From the NCBI GenBank assembly GCA_963785735.1, contig CAWAWJ010000002.1, positions 130,010 through 194,009 of the forward strand: a DNA stretch of 64,000 bases. The letters are read 5' to 3'. Each line of letters opens with the position of its first letter. Within the stretch, counting starts at the first letter, position 1. The notes beneath the pieces were generated by a model that did not search any database, was not told the origin of the DNA, and saw only the letters and a list, made by a program, of their open reading frames with translations. The DNA comes from REEB95 sp963785735 (GTDB lineage: Bacteria; Pseudomonadota; Alphaproteobacteria; ATCC43930; CGMCC-115725). A program made the position numbers and the translations under genes. Of this stretch, positions 51,978-60,966 are shown piece after piece.

Positions 51978-53465
51978 TCAGAAACGCGGCAGGTCGGGAA
52001 AGCGGACCTTGCCGTGATGGACATGCAGCCGCCCGAGTTCGGCGCAGCGGTGGAGCTGCGGAAACACCTTGCCCGGGTTGAGCAGGCCCTGGGGATCGAA
52101 GGCGCATTTGAGCCGCTGCTGCTGGTCGAGATCGGCCTTGCTGAACATGACGCCCATGAGATCGCGCTTCTCGACGCCGACGCCGTGCTCGCCGGTCAAA
52201 ACGCCGCCCACCTTGACGCAGTATCGCATGATGTCGGCGCCGAACATCTCGGTGCGCTCCAGCTCGTCGGGCTTGTTGGCGTCGTAGAGGATGAGCGGGT
52301 GGAGATTGCCGTCGCCGGCATGGAACACGTTGGCGACGCGCAGCCCGTATTTCTTCGAGAGTTCGGCCATGTAATTGAGGATGCCGGGAAGCTCGCCGCG
52401 CGGGATGGTGGGATCGACGCAGTAATAATCGGGCGAAATCCGCCCCACCGCCGGGAAGGCCGCCTTGCGCCCCGCCCAGAACAGCTCGCGTTCTTCCTCG
52501 CTGGCCGAAACCCGGCAATTGACCGCGCCGCATTGTTTGGCGATCTGCTCGATCCGCTCGATCAGGTGGTCGACCTCGGCCGGCGGCCCGTCGACCTCGA
52601 CGATCAACAGGGCTTCGACGTCGAGCGGGTAACCTGAATGGGCGAATTCCTCGACCGCGTGGATCGCGGGCTTGTCCATCATCTCCATGCCGCTCGGGAT
52701 GATGCCGGCGCCGATGATCGACGCAACGCATTGGCCGGCGCTTTCGTTCGAGGGAAATCCCACCAGCACCGCCCGCGCCGTTTCCGGCTCCTTCAGCAGG
52801 CGGACGGTGACTTCGGTCACGACACCCAGCAACCCTTCCGAGCCCACCATCACGCCGAGGAGATCGTAGCCGCCCGCATCGAGATGCTTGCCGCCGAGGC
52901 GGATCACCGTGCCGTCGATCAGCACCATCTCGATGCCGAGGACGTTGTTGGTGGTGAGGCCGTATTTCAGGCAATGCACGCCGCCCGAATTCTCGGCGAC
53001 GTTGCCGCCGATCGAACAGGCGATCTGGCTCGAGGGATCGGGCGCGTAATAGAAGCCCTTGTCGGCGACCGCGTTGGTGATGCCGAGATTGGTCACGCCC
53101 GGCTGCACCACGGCGCAGCGATTGTCGAAATCGATATCGAGGATGCGGTTGAACTTGGAGAGGCCGAGGATGATGCCGTCCTCAAGCGGCAGCGCGCCCC
53201 CAGACAAGGACGTGCCGGAGCCGCGCGGCACGATCTTGAGGTTTTCGCGGTGGCAATAGGCCATGATTCGCGAAACCTCCTCGGTGGTGGAGGGCAGCGC
53301 GACCAGAAGCGGCAATGCCCGATAGGCCGAGAGCCCGTCGCTTTCATAGGCGCGGCGCTCGTCCTCGGATTCGATCACGGCCGCCGCTCCGACGATGGCG
53401 CGGAGATCGGCGGCGATTGCGCCGCGCCGCCCGATGGTGGCGGCGTCGGGCTTCGGCATCAGCAT
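51978..53465 (-). CDS. glcD: Glycolate oxidase catalytic subunit GlcD
   Basis: 495 residues from ATG 53465 (MLMPKPDAATIGRRG). FAD domain LKIVPRGSGTSLSGGALPLE and GGNVAENSGGVHCLKYGLTT; C-terminal FADHSGY-like cap with HAGDGNLHPLILYDAN, VGGVLTGEHGVGVEKRDLMG and LKCAFDPQGLLNPGKVFP. Oxidises glycolate or D-lactate to the oxo acid. Confidence 0.95.
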   Translation of the reverse strand: MLMPKPDAATIGRRGAIAADLRAIVGAAAVIESEDERRAYESDGLSAYRALPLLVALPSTTEEVSRIMAYCHRENLKIVPRGSGTSLSGGALPLEDGIILGLSKFNRILDIDFDNRCAVVQPGVTNLGITNAVADKGFYYAPDPSSQIACSIGGNVAENSGGVHCLKYGLTTNNVLGIEMVLIDGTVIRLGGKHLDAGGYDLLGVMVGSEGLLGVVTEVTVRLLKEPETARAVLVGFPSNESAGQCVASIIGAGIIPSGMEMMDKPAIHAVEEFAHSGYPLDVEALLIVEVDGPPAEVDHLIERIEQIAKQCGAVNCRVSASEEERELFWAGRKAAFPAVGRISPDYYCVDPTIPRGELPGILNYMAELSKKYGLRVANVFHAGDGNLHPLILYDANKPDELERTEMFGADIMRYCVKVGGVLTGEHGVGVEKRDLMGVMFSKADLDQQQRLKCAFDPQGLLNPGKVFPQLHRCAELGRLHVHHGKVRFPDLPRF

Positions 53466-53537
53466 GGCGTTTCCTCTGCCCCCGCCCCTATGGGGGGAGG
53501 GCGGCCTATGTTGGCGGTGGGACGCCCGCAAGCCAAC

Positions 53538-53566
53538 AAAAAACCGCGCCCGAAGGGGCGCGGTTT
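53538..53566 (-). terminator. Terminator after rpmJ
   Basis: Stem ACCGCGCCC/GGGCGCGGT (53543-53564) with a GAAG loop and a T-run on the minus strand. It ends rpmJ transcription. Confidence 0.75.
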
Positions 53567-53590
53567 CATTAGCGGCGGCACCAGCTTCTG

Positions 53591-53716
53591 TTAGCCCTGA
53601 CGGGCCTTGTAGCGAGGATTGACCTTGTTAATGACGTAGACGCGGCCCTTGCGGCGCACAATGCGGCAGTTCTTGTCGCGCTTTTTGAGGGATTTGAGTG
53701 AATTGGCGATCTTCAT
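53591..53716 (-). CDS. rpmJ: Ribosomal protein L36
   Basis: 41 residues, MKIANSLKSLKKRDKNCRIV..., ending YKARQG. Conserved length and sequence of the L36 protein; the non-zinc (C-minus) form with only one Cys. Found only by reading the sequence, being very short. Located between glcD and the lipoprotein gene. Confidence 0.93.
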   Translation of the reverse strand: MKIANSLKSLKKRDKNCRIVRRKGRVYVINKVNPRYKARQG

Positions 53717-53846
53717 AAGAACCACATGCAACCGGGACCGTTGAGAGAGGCGCGAAGGTAGGGGAGAAGGCGTGACAGAGTCAATCGCCTAGGGCGCCGC
53801 CGATGACGCCTCCGGCGGTCAAAGGCCATTAATTAATTTTCCGGCG

Positions 53847-54050
53847 CTATTTCCCGGCCGGGACGTTGCTCTGATTCTGGCCTGGCATCAGCTTGATCCA
53901 GCCCATCTTCTCGTGGGAATCGATGCAGTTGTTCATGTCCGCGCCCTGGCAGTCGACGAAGGCGGCGGTCTTCGGATCCTGCATCCTCTGAAAGCTCGGG
54001 CCGCAAGCCGACAAGGCCAAAATCGCGGCTATTAAAACGGCAACGCGCAT
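53847..54050 (-). CDS. Small lipoprotein
   Basis: 67 residues from ATG 54050: signal MRVAVLIAAILALSACG with lipobox LSAC, followed by SFQRMQDPKTAAFVDCQG and CIDSHEKMGWIKL. Two further cysteines in the mature part may form a disulphide. Function unknown. Ends the alaC-side transcript. Confidence 0.75.
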   Translation of the reverse strand: MRVAVLIAAILALSACGPSFQRMQDPKTAAFVDCQGADMNNCIDSHEKMGWIKLMPGQNQSNVPAGK

Positions 54051-54072
54051 AGCTCCCTCCCCCGGCCGCCGC

Positions 54073-55314
54073 TCATTCCTTGACCGGCGCGGCCATGACT
54101 TTTTCGCGCTTGCCGCCGCCGCCCGAATTGCGGCCGGACATGAATTGCTTGATGTTGCGAGTCGCCTGACGCAAGCGCTGCACGTTCTCGACGAGCGCGA
54201 TGCGCACATAGCCTTCGCCATGCTCGCCGAAGCCGACGCCCGGCGCCACCGCGACATTGGCTTTTTCCAGAAGCAGCTTCGAGAAAGCGAGGCTGCCGAT
54301 CTCGCGATAAGCCGGCGGCAAGGGCGCCCAGGCGAACATCGAGGCGGGCGGCGCCGGCACGTCCCAGCCCGCCTGATGCAGGCCCTCGATCAGCACGTCG
54401 CGGCGCTGCTGGTAGCGCTCGCGGATCTGCCGGATGCAATCCTGCGGGCCGTTCAAGGCCGCCGTGGCCGCGACCTGGATGGGCGTGAAGGCGCCGTAAT
54501 CGAGATAGGATTTGATGCGCGCCAGCGCGCCGATCAGCCTGGCGTTGCCGACCGCGAATCCGATGCGCCAGCCGGCCATGTTGTAGGTCTTGCTGAGCGA
54601 AGTGAATTCGACCGCGATGTCGCGCGCGCCCGGGATTTGCAGCACCGAGGGCGGCTTCTGGCCGTCGAAATAAATCTCGGCATAGGCCAGATCGGACAAG
54701 AGATAAATGCCGCGGCTTTTGCAGAACGAAACCATCTCGCCGTAGAAATCGAGATCGACCACCTGCGCCGTCGGGTTGGCGGGAAAATTGAGCACCAGCG
54801 CGACCGGCGTCGGCGTTGTCTGCTCCACCGCCTGTTTCAGCTCCTTCAGGAAATCGACGCCCGGGCCGATCGGCACGCTCCGCACCGAGGCGCCGGCGAT
54901 GATGAAGCCGAAGGCATGGATCGGATAGCAGGGACTCGGCACCAGCACGATGTCGCCCGGCGATGTCATGGCTTGCGCCAGATTGGCGAGGCCTTCCTTC
55001 GATCCGAGCGTGACGATGATTTCCTTGTCGGGATCGAGCTCGACGCCGAAACGCCGCGCGTAATAGGCCGCCTGGGCGCGGCGCAAGCCCATGATGCCGC
55101 GCGACACCGAATAGCCGTGGCTCCGCGGATTGTCGATCGCCTCGTGCAGTTTCTTGACGATGTGCTCGGGCGTCGGGCCGTCGGGATTGCCCATGCCGAG
55201 ATCGATGACGTCATGCCCCGCCACGCGCCCCTTCGCCTTCAAGGCGTTCACCTCGGCGAAGACGTAAGGCGGCAATCTTTTGATGCGGTAAAATTCGTCT
55301 GGCTTGGCGATCAT
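54073..55314 (-). CDS. alaC: AlaC-like aminotransferase
   Basis: 413 residues. PLP fold I: DLGMGNPDGPTPEHIVKKLH, YSVSRGIMGLRRAQAAYYAR, VLNFPANPTAQVVDLDFYGE, SDLAYAEIYFDGQ and the PLP lysine in FTSLSKTYNMAGWRIGF. Closest in type to glutamate-pyruvate aminotransferase AlaC. Upstream palindrome and mini ORF at 55337-55402. Confidence 0.9.
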   Translation of the reverse strand: MIAKPDEFYRIKRLPPYVFAEVNALKAKGRVAGHDVIDLGMGNPDGPTPEHIVKKLHEAIDNPRSHGYSVSRGIMGLRRAQAAYYARRFGVELDPDKEIIVTLGSKEGLANLAQAMTSPGDIVLVPSPCYPIHAFGFIIAGASVRSVPIGPGVDFLKELKQAVEQTTPTPVALVLNFPANPTAQVVDLDFYGEMVSFCKSRGIYLLSDLAYAEIYFDGQKPPSVLQIPGARDIAVEFTSLSKTYNMAGWRIGFAVGNARLIGALARIKSYLDYGAFTPIQVAATAALNGPQDCIRQIRERYQQRRDVLIEGLHQAGWDVPAPPASMFAWAPLPPAYREIGSLAFSKLLLEKANVAVAPGVGFGEHGEGYVRIALVENVQRLRQATRNIKQFMSGRNSGGGGKREKVMAAPVKE

Positions 55315-55336
55315 GGCTGGGGTTTCGGGGTCCGGG

Positions 55337-55402
55337 TCACGGTTCTTCCAAGTATTCTAAGGCCTTGGAATGCTTGAGGCGAGGTTGGCCCTTCTTGTCC
55401 AT
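55337..55402 (-). CDS. Possible short leader ORF upstream of alaC
   Basis: ATG 55402 opens a 21-codon ORF MDKKGQPRLKHSKALEYLEE-P that ends at 55337, 23 bp before alaC. The lysine-rich content looks protein-like, but only position supports it. Confidence 0.25.
   Translation of the reverse strand: MDKKGQPRLKHSKALEYLEEP
55350..55375. repeat. Imperfect 26-bp palindrome upstream of alaC
   Basis: AAGTATTCTAAGGCCTTGGAATGCTT: the two halves are self-complementary around AAGGCCTT with three mismatched pairs. A candidate operator or RNA hairpin inside the mini ORF. The rest of 55403-55639 shows no gene; a TATACT-like sequence occurs near 55455. Confidence 0.4.
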
Positions 55403-55639
55403 GGGGGGAGGCCGAGGGGGCCTGGGGGCTTCAGCGGCTTTCTGGCCGGGAAATAGTATATCAGGGATAACCATTCCTACTGGGGTGCAGCAATCTCAAG
55501 ATTACCCTCTAGGCCATTGGGGGTGCGACATTTTGTTCTAAATTCGAATCGATACTTTGCTGCATCGCGGCATAATAATTGTATGTTATCGGACATAGCT
55601 TGGCGAAAGGCGCCGGGCTGCTGCACGGGAGGGGTCCCC

Positions 55640-55894
55640 ATGCACGTTAAATGGTCAAGTGGACGCGACGTCGCCGTTTCTTTGCTCATCCTGATTGGGC
55701 TGGCGGTTCCGTTCGTGCCGGTTCCGGGCGATCGCCTGACGCAGATGGAAGTCCGCTTCCACACCCGCGGCATGGCCAAGCCGCAAGCCTTCAGCACGCA
55801 AACCGAGCACAGCATCTGCGCGGTGATGGCGTCGGCGCTGGCCTTCGATGATCCGCGGACCGGGGAATACACCCGCATCCGCTGCGAGGACTGA
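55640..55894 (+). CDS. Small membrane-anchored or exported hypothetical protein
   Basis: 84 residues from ATG 55640 (the frame opens at 55517, but the first part is not convincing). Start MHVKWSSGRDVAVSLLILIG gives one hydrophobic segment, then a hydrophilic tail with two Cys. No family recognised. Confidence 0.5.
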   Translation: MHVKWSSGRDVAVSLLILIGLAVPFVPVPGDRLTQMEVRFHTRGMAKPQAFSTQTEHSICAVMASALAFDDPRTGEYTRIRCED

Positions 55895-55950
55895 TATTTT
55901 TCAGCGCGTAGCGCGGGCCGCGCGGCGGCCGTCGTGCGAAAGCGAAATTT

Positions 55951-56955
55951 TCAGCGCGCCGGGCTGAGTTGCGCGGCGAATTGCTTGGCGCAAGCGGCCC
56001 AGGTGAACTTCAAGGCATAGTTGCGGCAATGCGCGCTCGATATCGACAGCGCGCCGAGCGCGGCCTTGCGCAAATCCTCGTCGAGAACGCCGGCGCCGCT
56101 GCGCCCGATGACGTCCAAGGGGCCGGGGACCGGATAGGCCGCCACCGGCAGGCCCGAGGCGAGCGCCTCGAGCATCACCAGGCCGAAGGTGTCGGTGCGG
56201 CTCGGGAAAACGAACACGTCGGCCGAGGCGTAAAGCCGCGCCAGCACGCCGTTCTCGCGGTGGCCGAGAAAATGGACATCGGGATAACGGCGCTTCAATT
56301 CGGCCAATTGCGGCCCCGTGCCCACCACCACCTTGGAGCCCGGCAAATCGAGATCGAGGAAGGCGGGGAGATTCTTTTCCACCGCGATCCGGCTGACCGT
56401 CAGGAAGATCGGCCGCTTCACGTCATAAGCGTCGATCGAGCGGAAGGACGGATTGAAGAGCTTGGTGTCGACGCCGCGCCCCCAGGGCTTCAAATTGACG
56501 AAGCCGTGCGAGGCGAGCGCGCGCCGCACCGATTCCGTCGCCACCATCACCCCTTGCGACGGCGCATGGAACCGCCGCAGCAGGGCATAGACCAGGCGCT
56601 TGGGCGCCACCATCCGCGCCGCCAGATATTCCGGAAACCGCGTGTGATAGGCGGTGGTGAAAGGCCGCTTGTTCCGGATGCACCAGCGCCGCGCCGCGAG
56701 GCCGAGCGGCCCTTCGGTCACGATGTGGATGGCGTCGGGCTTGGCTTCGGTGATGAGCGATCCCATCCGTCCCCCCGCCCCCACCGCCAGGCGGATTTCG
56801 GAATAGAACGGGCATGGCAGCGTGCGGAACAGATCGGGCGTGATCATGACCACGCGATGCTTGGTTTTTTCGAGCTCGTGCAGGATCGACACCAGCGTGC
56901 GGACGACGCCGTTCACTTGCGGCGTCCAGGCGTCGCTGACGATCAGGATTTTCAC
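55951..56955 (-). CDS. Family 4 glycosyltransferase (mannosyltransferase-like)
   Basis: 334 residues from GTG 56955 (VKILIVSDAWTPQVNGVVRT). GT-B fold: AIHIVTEGPLGLAARRWCIR, PFTTAYHTRFPEYL, RPIFLTVSRIAVEKNLPAFL, VGTGPQLAELKRRYPDVHFL and FPSRTDTFGLVMLEALASGLP. Builds envelope glycan or glycolipid. Its start overlaps the stop of the phosphoesterase gene. Confidence 0.9.
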   Translation of the reverse strand: MKILIVSDAWTPQVNGVVRTLVSILHELEKTKHRVVMITPDLFRTLPCPFYSEIRLAVGAGGRMGSLITEAKPDAIHIVTEGPLGLAARRWCIRNKRPFTTAYHTRFPEYLAARMVAPKRLVYALLRRFHAPSQGVMVATESVRRALASHGFVNLKPWGRGVDTKLFNPSFRSIDAYDVKRPIFLTVSRIAVEKNLPAFLDLDLPGSKVVVGTGPQLAELKRRYPDVHFLGHRENGVLARLYASADVFVFPSRTDTFGLVMLEALASGLPVAAYPVPGPLDVIGRSGAGVLDEDLRKAALGALSISSAHCRNYALKFTWAACAKQFAAQLSPAR

Positions 56956-57774
56956 GCGTCTTCCATCGCCGCTTCGACGGGTTCGGGAAGCAAGACCGGG
57001 TTCAACGGATCGAGCGCGTTCAGCTCCGCCCAGCGGATGATTTCGAGCCGGCCGTCGAAATGCTCGACCAGCGCCGTGCAGCTTTCGACCCAATCGCCGT
57101 CGTTGCAATAGAGCACCTTGCCGATCTGGCGGATCTCGGCGTGGTGGATATGGCCGCAGACGACGCCGTCGACGCCGCGCTCATTGGCCGCTTCGGCGAT
57201 CAGCATCGGCGTAGTCGCTGATGAACTGGACCGCGTTCTTGACCTTGAGCTTGAGATAGGCCGAGAGCGACCAGTAGGGATAGCCGAAGCAGCCGGCGCG
57301 CGCGGTTGAAGGCGTTGTTGAGGCGCAGCGTCAGCGTCATAGGCCCAGTCGCCCAGGAGCGCGAGCCACTTGGCATAACGCATCACGCCGTCGAACTCGT
57401 CGCCATGGAGCACCAGCAGCCGCTTGCCGTCGGCCGTGACGTGGATCGCCTCGGCGCAGCAGCATCACGCCGCCGAAGTGCAGCTCGGTGTAGTCGCGCA
57501 GCCATTCGTCGTGATTGCCGGGGACGTAGATGACCTTGGTGCCCTTGCGCGCCTTGCGCAGGATCTTCTGGATCACGTCGTTGTGGCTCTGCGCCCAGTA
57601 CCAGGAGCGCTTGAGGCGCCAGCCGTCGATGATGTCGCCGACCAGATAGAGATATTCGGATTCGTTGTGGCGCAGGAAATCGAGCAGGAATTCGGCCTTG
57701 CAGCCGCGCGTGCCGAGATGGATATCGGAAATCCAGATGGCGCGGAAACGCCCCTCCCGGCCTGCGTTGTTCAT
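56952..57774 (-). pseudogene. UDP-2,3-diacylglucosamine diphosphatase-like (LpxH/YbbF) metallophosphoesterase with several frameshifts
   Basis: Begins RAIWISDIHLGTRGCKAEFL (metal motif DxH), continues LVGDIIDGWRLKRSW and VIYVPGNHDEWLRDY in one frame. Later blocks LLVLHGDEFDGVMRYAKW, GYPYWSLSAYLKLKVKNAVQ, and VDGVVCGHIHHAEIRQIGKV with NDGDWVESCTALVEH lie in other frames. Breaks near 57465, 57335, 57297 and 57220. All motifs are present, so single-base sequence errors are likely. Overlaps pmtA by 4 bp and the glycosyltransferase by 4 bp. Envelope lipid or glycan role. Confidence 0.82.
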
Positions 57775-58403
57775 TGTCCCCCCGAGGAATTGCGGTTATC
57801 CGCGCGCCGATAGCGCCAGATCTGCACCGGCGGCAGATGCGTCCAGACCCGCGCGAATTGCCGGCCTTCGAGGCCGAGGCGCGCCATCGGCAAGGGCGAG
57901 ACCAGCGCGTTGGTGAGTTGCAGGAAGGGGCAGCCCTCGCCCAGGCGATCGAAACAGGCGCCGATCACTTCACGCTGATCGGCGAAGGGAAACCACTTGA
58001 TCGGCAGCGAGGACACCACGCCGGCAAGCCGGGTGACGCCGCAAGACGCCAGGATGCCGCCGATGCCGACGGCGTCGCCTTCGATCACGCGGATCGCCGG
58101 GAAGCGCCGGCGCAGCAACGCCGCCAGCCCCGCTTCGCGCTCGATACTAATGAGCCTCTCGGGCGGACAGCCGGAGGCGAGCAGGCCGTGGGTCAGGCTG
58201 CCGGTGCCGCCGCCGAGTTCGAGCACCATGCCCGGACGCGAAAGATTCAATTCGCCGGCCATGGCCGAGGCGACCGCGGCGCTCGAGGGCAGCACCGCGC
58301 CGATGCCGAGCGGGCGGCGCAGCCAATGGCGGAAGAACAGCGCTTTCTCGCCGCTCGCGGCGGCGGGGGCGGACAGGTCGCGCAGGGACAGGGCTGGCCT
58401 CAT
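57771..58403 (-). CDS. pmtA: PmtA-like phospholipid N-methyltransferase
   Basis: 210 residues. SAM-binding ELGGGTGSLTHGLLASG, LISIEREAGLAALLRRRFP and VIEGDAVGIG; VVSSLPIKWFPFA is typical of the Rhizobium-type phosphatidylethanolamine methyltransferase family. Suggests phosphatidylcholine or methylated PE synthesis, though related KsgA-fold enzymes cannot be excluded. Confidence 0.75.
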   Translation of the reverse strand: MRPALSLRDLSAPAAASGEKALFFRHWLRRPLGIGAVLPSSAAVASAMAGELNLSRPGMVLELGGGTGSLTHGLLASGCPPERLISIEREAGLAALLRRRFPAIRVIEGDAVGIGGILASCGVTRLAGVVSSLPIKWFPFADQREVIGACFDRLGEGCPFLQLTNALVSPLPMARLGLEGRQFARVWTHLPPVQIWRYRRADNRNSSGGQ

Positions 58404-58594
58404 GCGGGAGCCGCCCCGCTCGAATTGAGGGCGGCGGCGATTTCGAATCGTGGGCCAATTGTCATGCTTTACCGGGCGTCGTTACGACTCCTAGCTAACA
58501 TGCGGGCCATGACGGAATTGTTCCGCTTCCGAGTCCGGCGCGTGACAGCCGGGAATCGATTCGCGATTTGGGGAATTCGGCGAGGTCTGGGGAA

Positions 58595-58669
58595 TGGTGG
58601 GCAATACAGGGATTGAACCTGTGACCTTCCCCATGTCAAGGGGACGCTCTCCCGCTGAGCTAATTGCCC
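58595..58669 (-). tRNA. tRNA-Val(GAC)
   Basis: Cloverleaf on the minus strand: acceptor GGGCAAT/ATTGCCC, D-arm AGCTCAGCGGGAGAGC, anticodon loop TTGACAT (anticodon GAC), T-arm GGTTCAATCCC. Discriminator A and CCA encoded. Confidence 0.95.
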
Positions 58670-58738
58670 AATCACGACCCGCGCGATTTAGACCAATTCC
58701 CCCTTAGGCGCAAGGCTGGCCCGAGTCGGAGCCTGGAT

Positions 58739-59098
58739 TCACGCGGCGAGAAAGCGCTCGATCTCGGTGACCAGCTGGCGCAGATGGAAGGGCTTGGCCA
58801 GCACGGTCGCCTCGCGCGGCAGCACGTCGGCCTCGTTCAAGGCGACGGCGGCGAAACCCGTGATGAAAATGACCCGCAAGGCGGGATGCATGTCGCTGGC
58901 GCGGCGCGCCAATTCGATGCCGTCGATGCCCGGCATGACCACGTCGGCCAGGAGCAGATCGATCTTGTGGCCAGCCACCCAGCTCAAAGCCGAATCGCCG
59001 TCGCCGAGCGCGCAAACCTCGTGCCCGGCGCGGCGCAGCGCGCGGGCGAGGAATATCCGGATGCTGTCGTCGTCTTCGGCGAGAAGGATGCGTGCCAT
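58739..59098 (-). CDS. cpdR: CpdR-like single-domain response regulator
   Basis: 119 residues. Receiver domain with acidic pocket AEDDDS, phosphorylation Asp in LLLADVVMPG, Thr in VIFITGFAA and Lys in LAKPFHLRQL. MARILLAEDDDSIRIFLARA is characteristic of CpdR, the ClpXP adaptor that controls cell-cycle proteolysis. Together with ssrA/sspB in this window it is a second ClpXP-linked gene. Name by similarity; other stand-alone receivers are possible. Confidence 0.8.
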   Translation of the reverse strand: MARILLAEDDDSIRIFLARALRRAGHEVCALGDGDSALSWVAGHKIDLLLADVVMPGIDGIELARRASDMHPALRVIFITGFAAVALNEADVLPREATVLAKPFHLRQLVTEIERFLAA

Positions 59099-59285
59099 GA
59101 GGCCTGGATTCCGGGCTCTTTAAGTTTCTCACCCGGAGCCTAGAGGGCAGGTTTAAAGGAAGGGTTTACCCATCCCTTAACGAATCATTGCGCTCTTGGT
59201 TTGGGGGCCTATCGCCGGGGGAAGGCGCCGGTCCGGGGGCGATCCGGGCGTGACAGGAGGGGATATCCCTCTTAATCTTCTCTTC

Positions 59286-60173
59286 ATGGATGGCGACATG
59301 CAAAGGGGCGCGGGCGCTGCGCCGGTCGAAATCCTGGTCACCGGCCAGGAGGCGGTGCCGCTGGTTCTGGCCTCGCCCCATAGCGGCAAGGACTACCCGG
59401 CCGAGTTCCTGGCCGCCTCGCGGCTCGACCCGCTGACGCTCCGGCGCTCGGAAGACAGCTATGTCGACGAGATTTTCGCGGGCGCGATCGAGCTCGGCGC
59501 GCCCTTGCTGCGCGCGCGTTTCCCCAGGGCCTTCCTCGACCCGAACCGCGAGCCCTTCGAGCTCGACCCGGCGATGTTCGAGGATCTGCTGCCCAATTTC
59601 GTCAACAGCCATTCGCCCCGGGTGCGCGTGGGCCTGGGCACCATCGCGCGCGTGGTCGCCTCGGGCGAGGAGATTTACGCCCACAAGCTCAAATTCAGCG
59701 AGGCGGCGAGCCGCATCGAACGGCTCTACCGGCCCTATCACCGCGCCTTGAGCCAGCTCTTGAGCGCGGCGCGGGAACGCTTCGGCTTCGCCATCTTGCT
59801 CGATTGCCATTCCATGCCCTCCTCCGCCGGCGACCGGGAACGCGGCTCCAGGCAAGGCCGCGCCGACATCGTGCTGGGCGATTGCCACGGCACCTCGTGC
59901 CACCCCGCCATCACCGAGACGGCGCAGAAGCGGCTTACGGAGAAGGGCTACACCGTGGCGCGCAACGCGCCCTATGCCGGGGGCTACACCACCGCGCATT
60001 ACGGCAGGCCGGATGAGGGCAGCCACTGCCTTCAGATCGAGATCAACCGGGGCCTCTACATGGACGAGCGCAGCTTCGCGCGTAAACCCTTCCTCGCCCG
60101 CCTGGTCGAGGACATGCGCGATGTCGCGGGCGATGTCGCGGCGATCGCACCGGGGTTGCTCAAGCCTTCATGA
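59286..60173 (+). CDS. N-formylglutamate amidohydrolase-family protein, second paralogue
   Basis: 295 residues from ATG 59286. VPLVLASPHSGKDYPAEFLA, DLLPNFVNSHSPRVRVGLGT, LLDCHSMPSSAGDRERGSRQ, DIVLGDCHGTSCHPAITETA and EINRGLYMD are family motifs (metal His/Asp). Probably N-formylglutamate deformylase. Coupled to the next gene by a 4-bp overlap. Confidence 0.88.
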   Translation: MDGDMQRGAGAAPVEILVTGQEAVPLVLASPHSGKDYPAEFLAASRLDPLTLRRSEDSYVDEIFAGAIELGAPLLRARFPRAFLDPNREPFELDPAMFEDLLPNFVNSHSPRVRVGLGTIARVVASGEEIYAHKLKFSEAASRIERLYRPYHRALSQLLSAARERFGFAILLDCHSMPSSAGDRERGSRQGRADIVLGDCHGTSCHPAITETAQKRLTEKGYTVARNAPYAGGYTTAHYGRPDEGSHCLQIEINRGLYMDERSFARKPFLARLVEDMRDVAGDVAAIAPGLLKPS

Positions 60174-60724
60174 GCGGTTTCGTCCTGCGCCCGTCGGCGG
60201 CGGCGGATGTCCCCGCCATCGCGTCGATCTATGCCCATCATGTGCGCGAAGGATTGGGTTCCTTCGAGGAGAATCCTCCTTCGGCCGAGGAAGTGGCGCG
60301 GCGGCGCGAGACGGTGCTGGCTTTGGGCCTGCCCTTCACGGTGGCGGAGGCGGGCGGGCGCGTGCTGGGTTACGCTTATGCCCAGCCCTACCGGCCGCGC
60401 TCGGCCTATCGCTACAGCTTGGAGGATTCGATCTATGTCGCGGGCGATAACGCGCGGCGCGGCATCGGCCATGCGCTGCTCGCCGATCTGATCGCGGCAT
60501 CCGCCAAGCTGGGCTACCGCCAGATGGTGGCGGTGATCGGCGACAGCGGCAATCTCGCTTCGATTCGCCTGCACGAGAAACTGGGCTTCGCCCGGATCGG
60601 CATATTGCCCGCCGTGGGCTTCAAGCATGGCGGCTGGGTCGATAGCGTGCTGATGCAGCGCGCGCTCGGTGACGGCGCGCAAAGCCTGCCGGCGGAAAAA
60701 CCGCCGCAAGCCGCTTCGGGCTGA
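60170..60724 (+). CDS. GNAT acetyltransferase (phosphinothricin-type)
   Basis: 184 residues. Pat/Bar-like: RPSAAADVPAIASIYAHHVR, LGYAYAQPYRPRSAYRYSLE, VAGDNARRGIGHALLADLIA (acetyl-CoA site) and GNLASIRLHEKLGFARIGIL. Acetylates small molecules such as amino acids or phosphinothricin-like compounds. Confidence 0.9.
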   Translation: MSGFVLRPSAAADVPAIASIYAHHVREGLGSFEENPPSAEEVARRRETVLALGLPFTVAEAGGRVLGYAYAQPYRPRSAYRYSLEDSIYVAGDNARRGIGHALLADLIAASAKLGYRQMVAVIGDSGNLASIRLHEKLGFARIGILPAVGFKHGGWVDSVLMQRALGDGAQSLPAEKPPQAASG

Positions 60725-60732
60725 CGAGGGCC

Positions 60733-60765
60733 AAAAGAAAAGGGCCGTGCCCGAAGGCACGGCCC
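60733..60765 (-). terminator. Bidirectional-looking strong terminator
   Basis: Perfect 10-bp stem GGGCCGTGCC/GGCACGGCCC (60742-60765), CGAA loop, and on the minus strand TTTTCTTTT. It terminates leftward transcription from the CoA-transferase side and can act for the GNAT gene too. Confidence 0.75.
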
Positions 60766-60966
60766 AAGTTTAGGGAGGAAACGCCTAGAAGACGTACGGC
60801 ATACCGTCGGGCGACGGCGATGCCGCACTGCAATATATGACTCTTCGCGCCGCACAAATCAACCCAAAAACGGCCCATTCCTGCGGCATACCGCCACAGT
60901 TTTGGAGACTTCCAGGCCCGTTTCAGGGCCGCGAATTTTGCAATGCACAAATGCGAGTCCGGAGGA

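Noticed and set aside
51970..52974. N-terminal extension of glcE over glcD
   Set aside because: That part of the frame is antisense-like noise within glcD; the GlcE domain starts only after the glcD stop.
60785..60886. A 33-codon minus-strand ORF ending PDGMPYVF before the terminator at 60733-60765
   Set aside because: No ribosome site or family resemblance; likely chance, though it is followed by a terminator.
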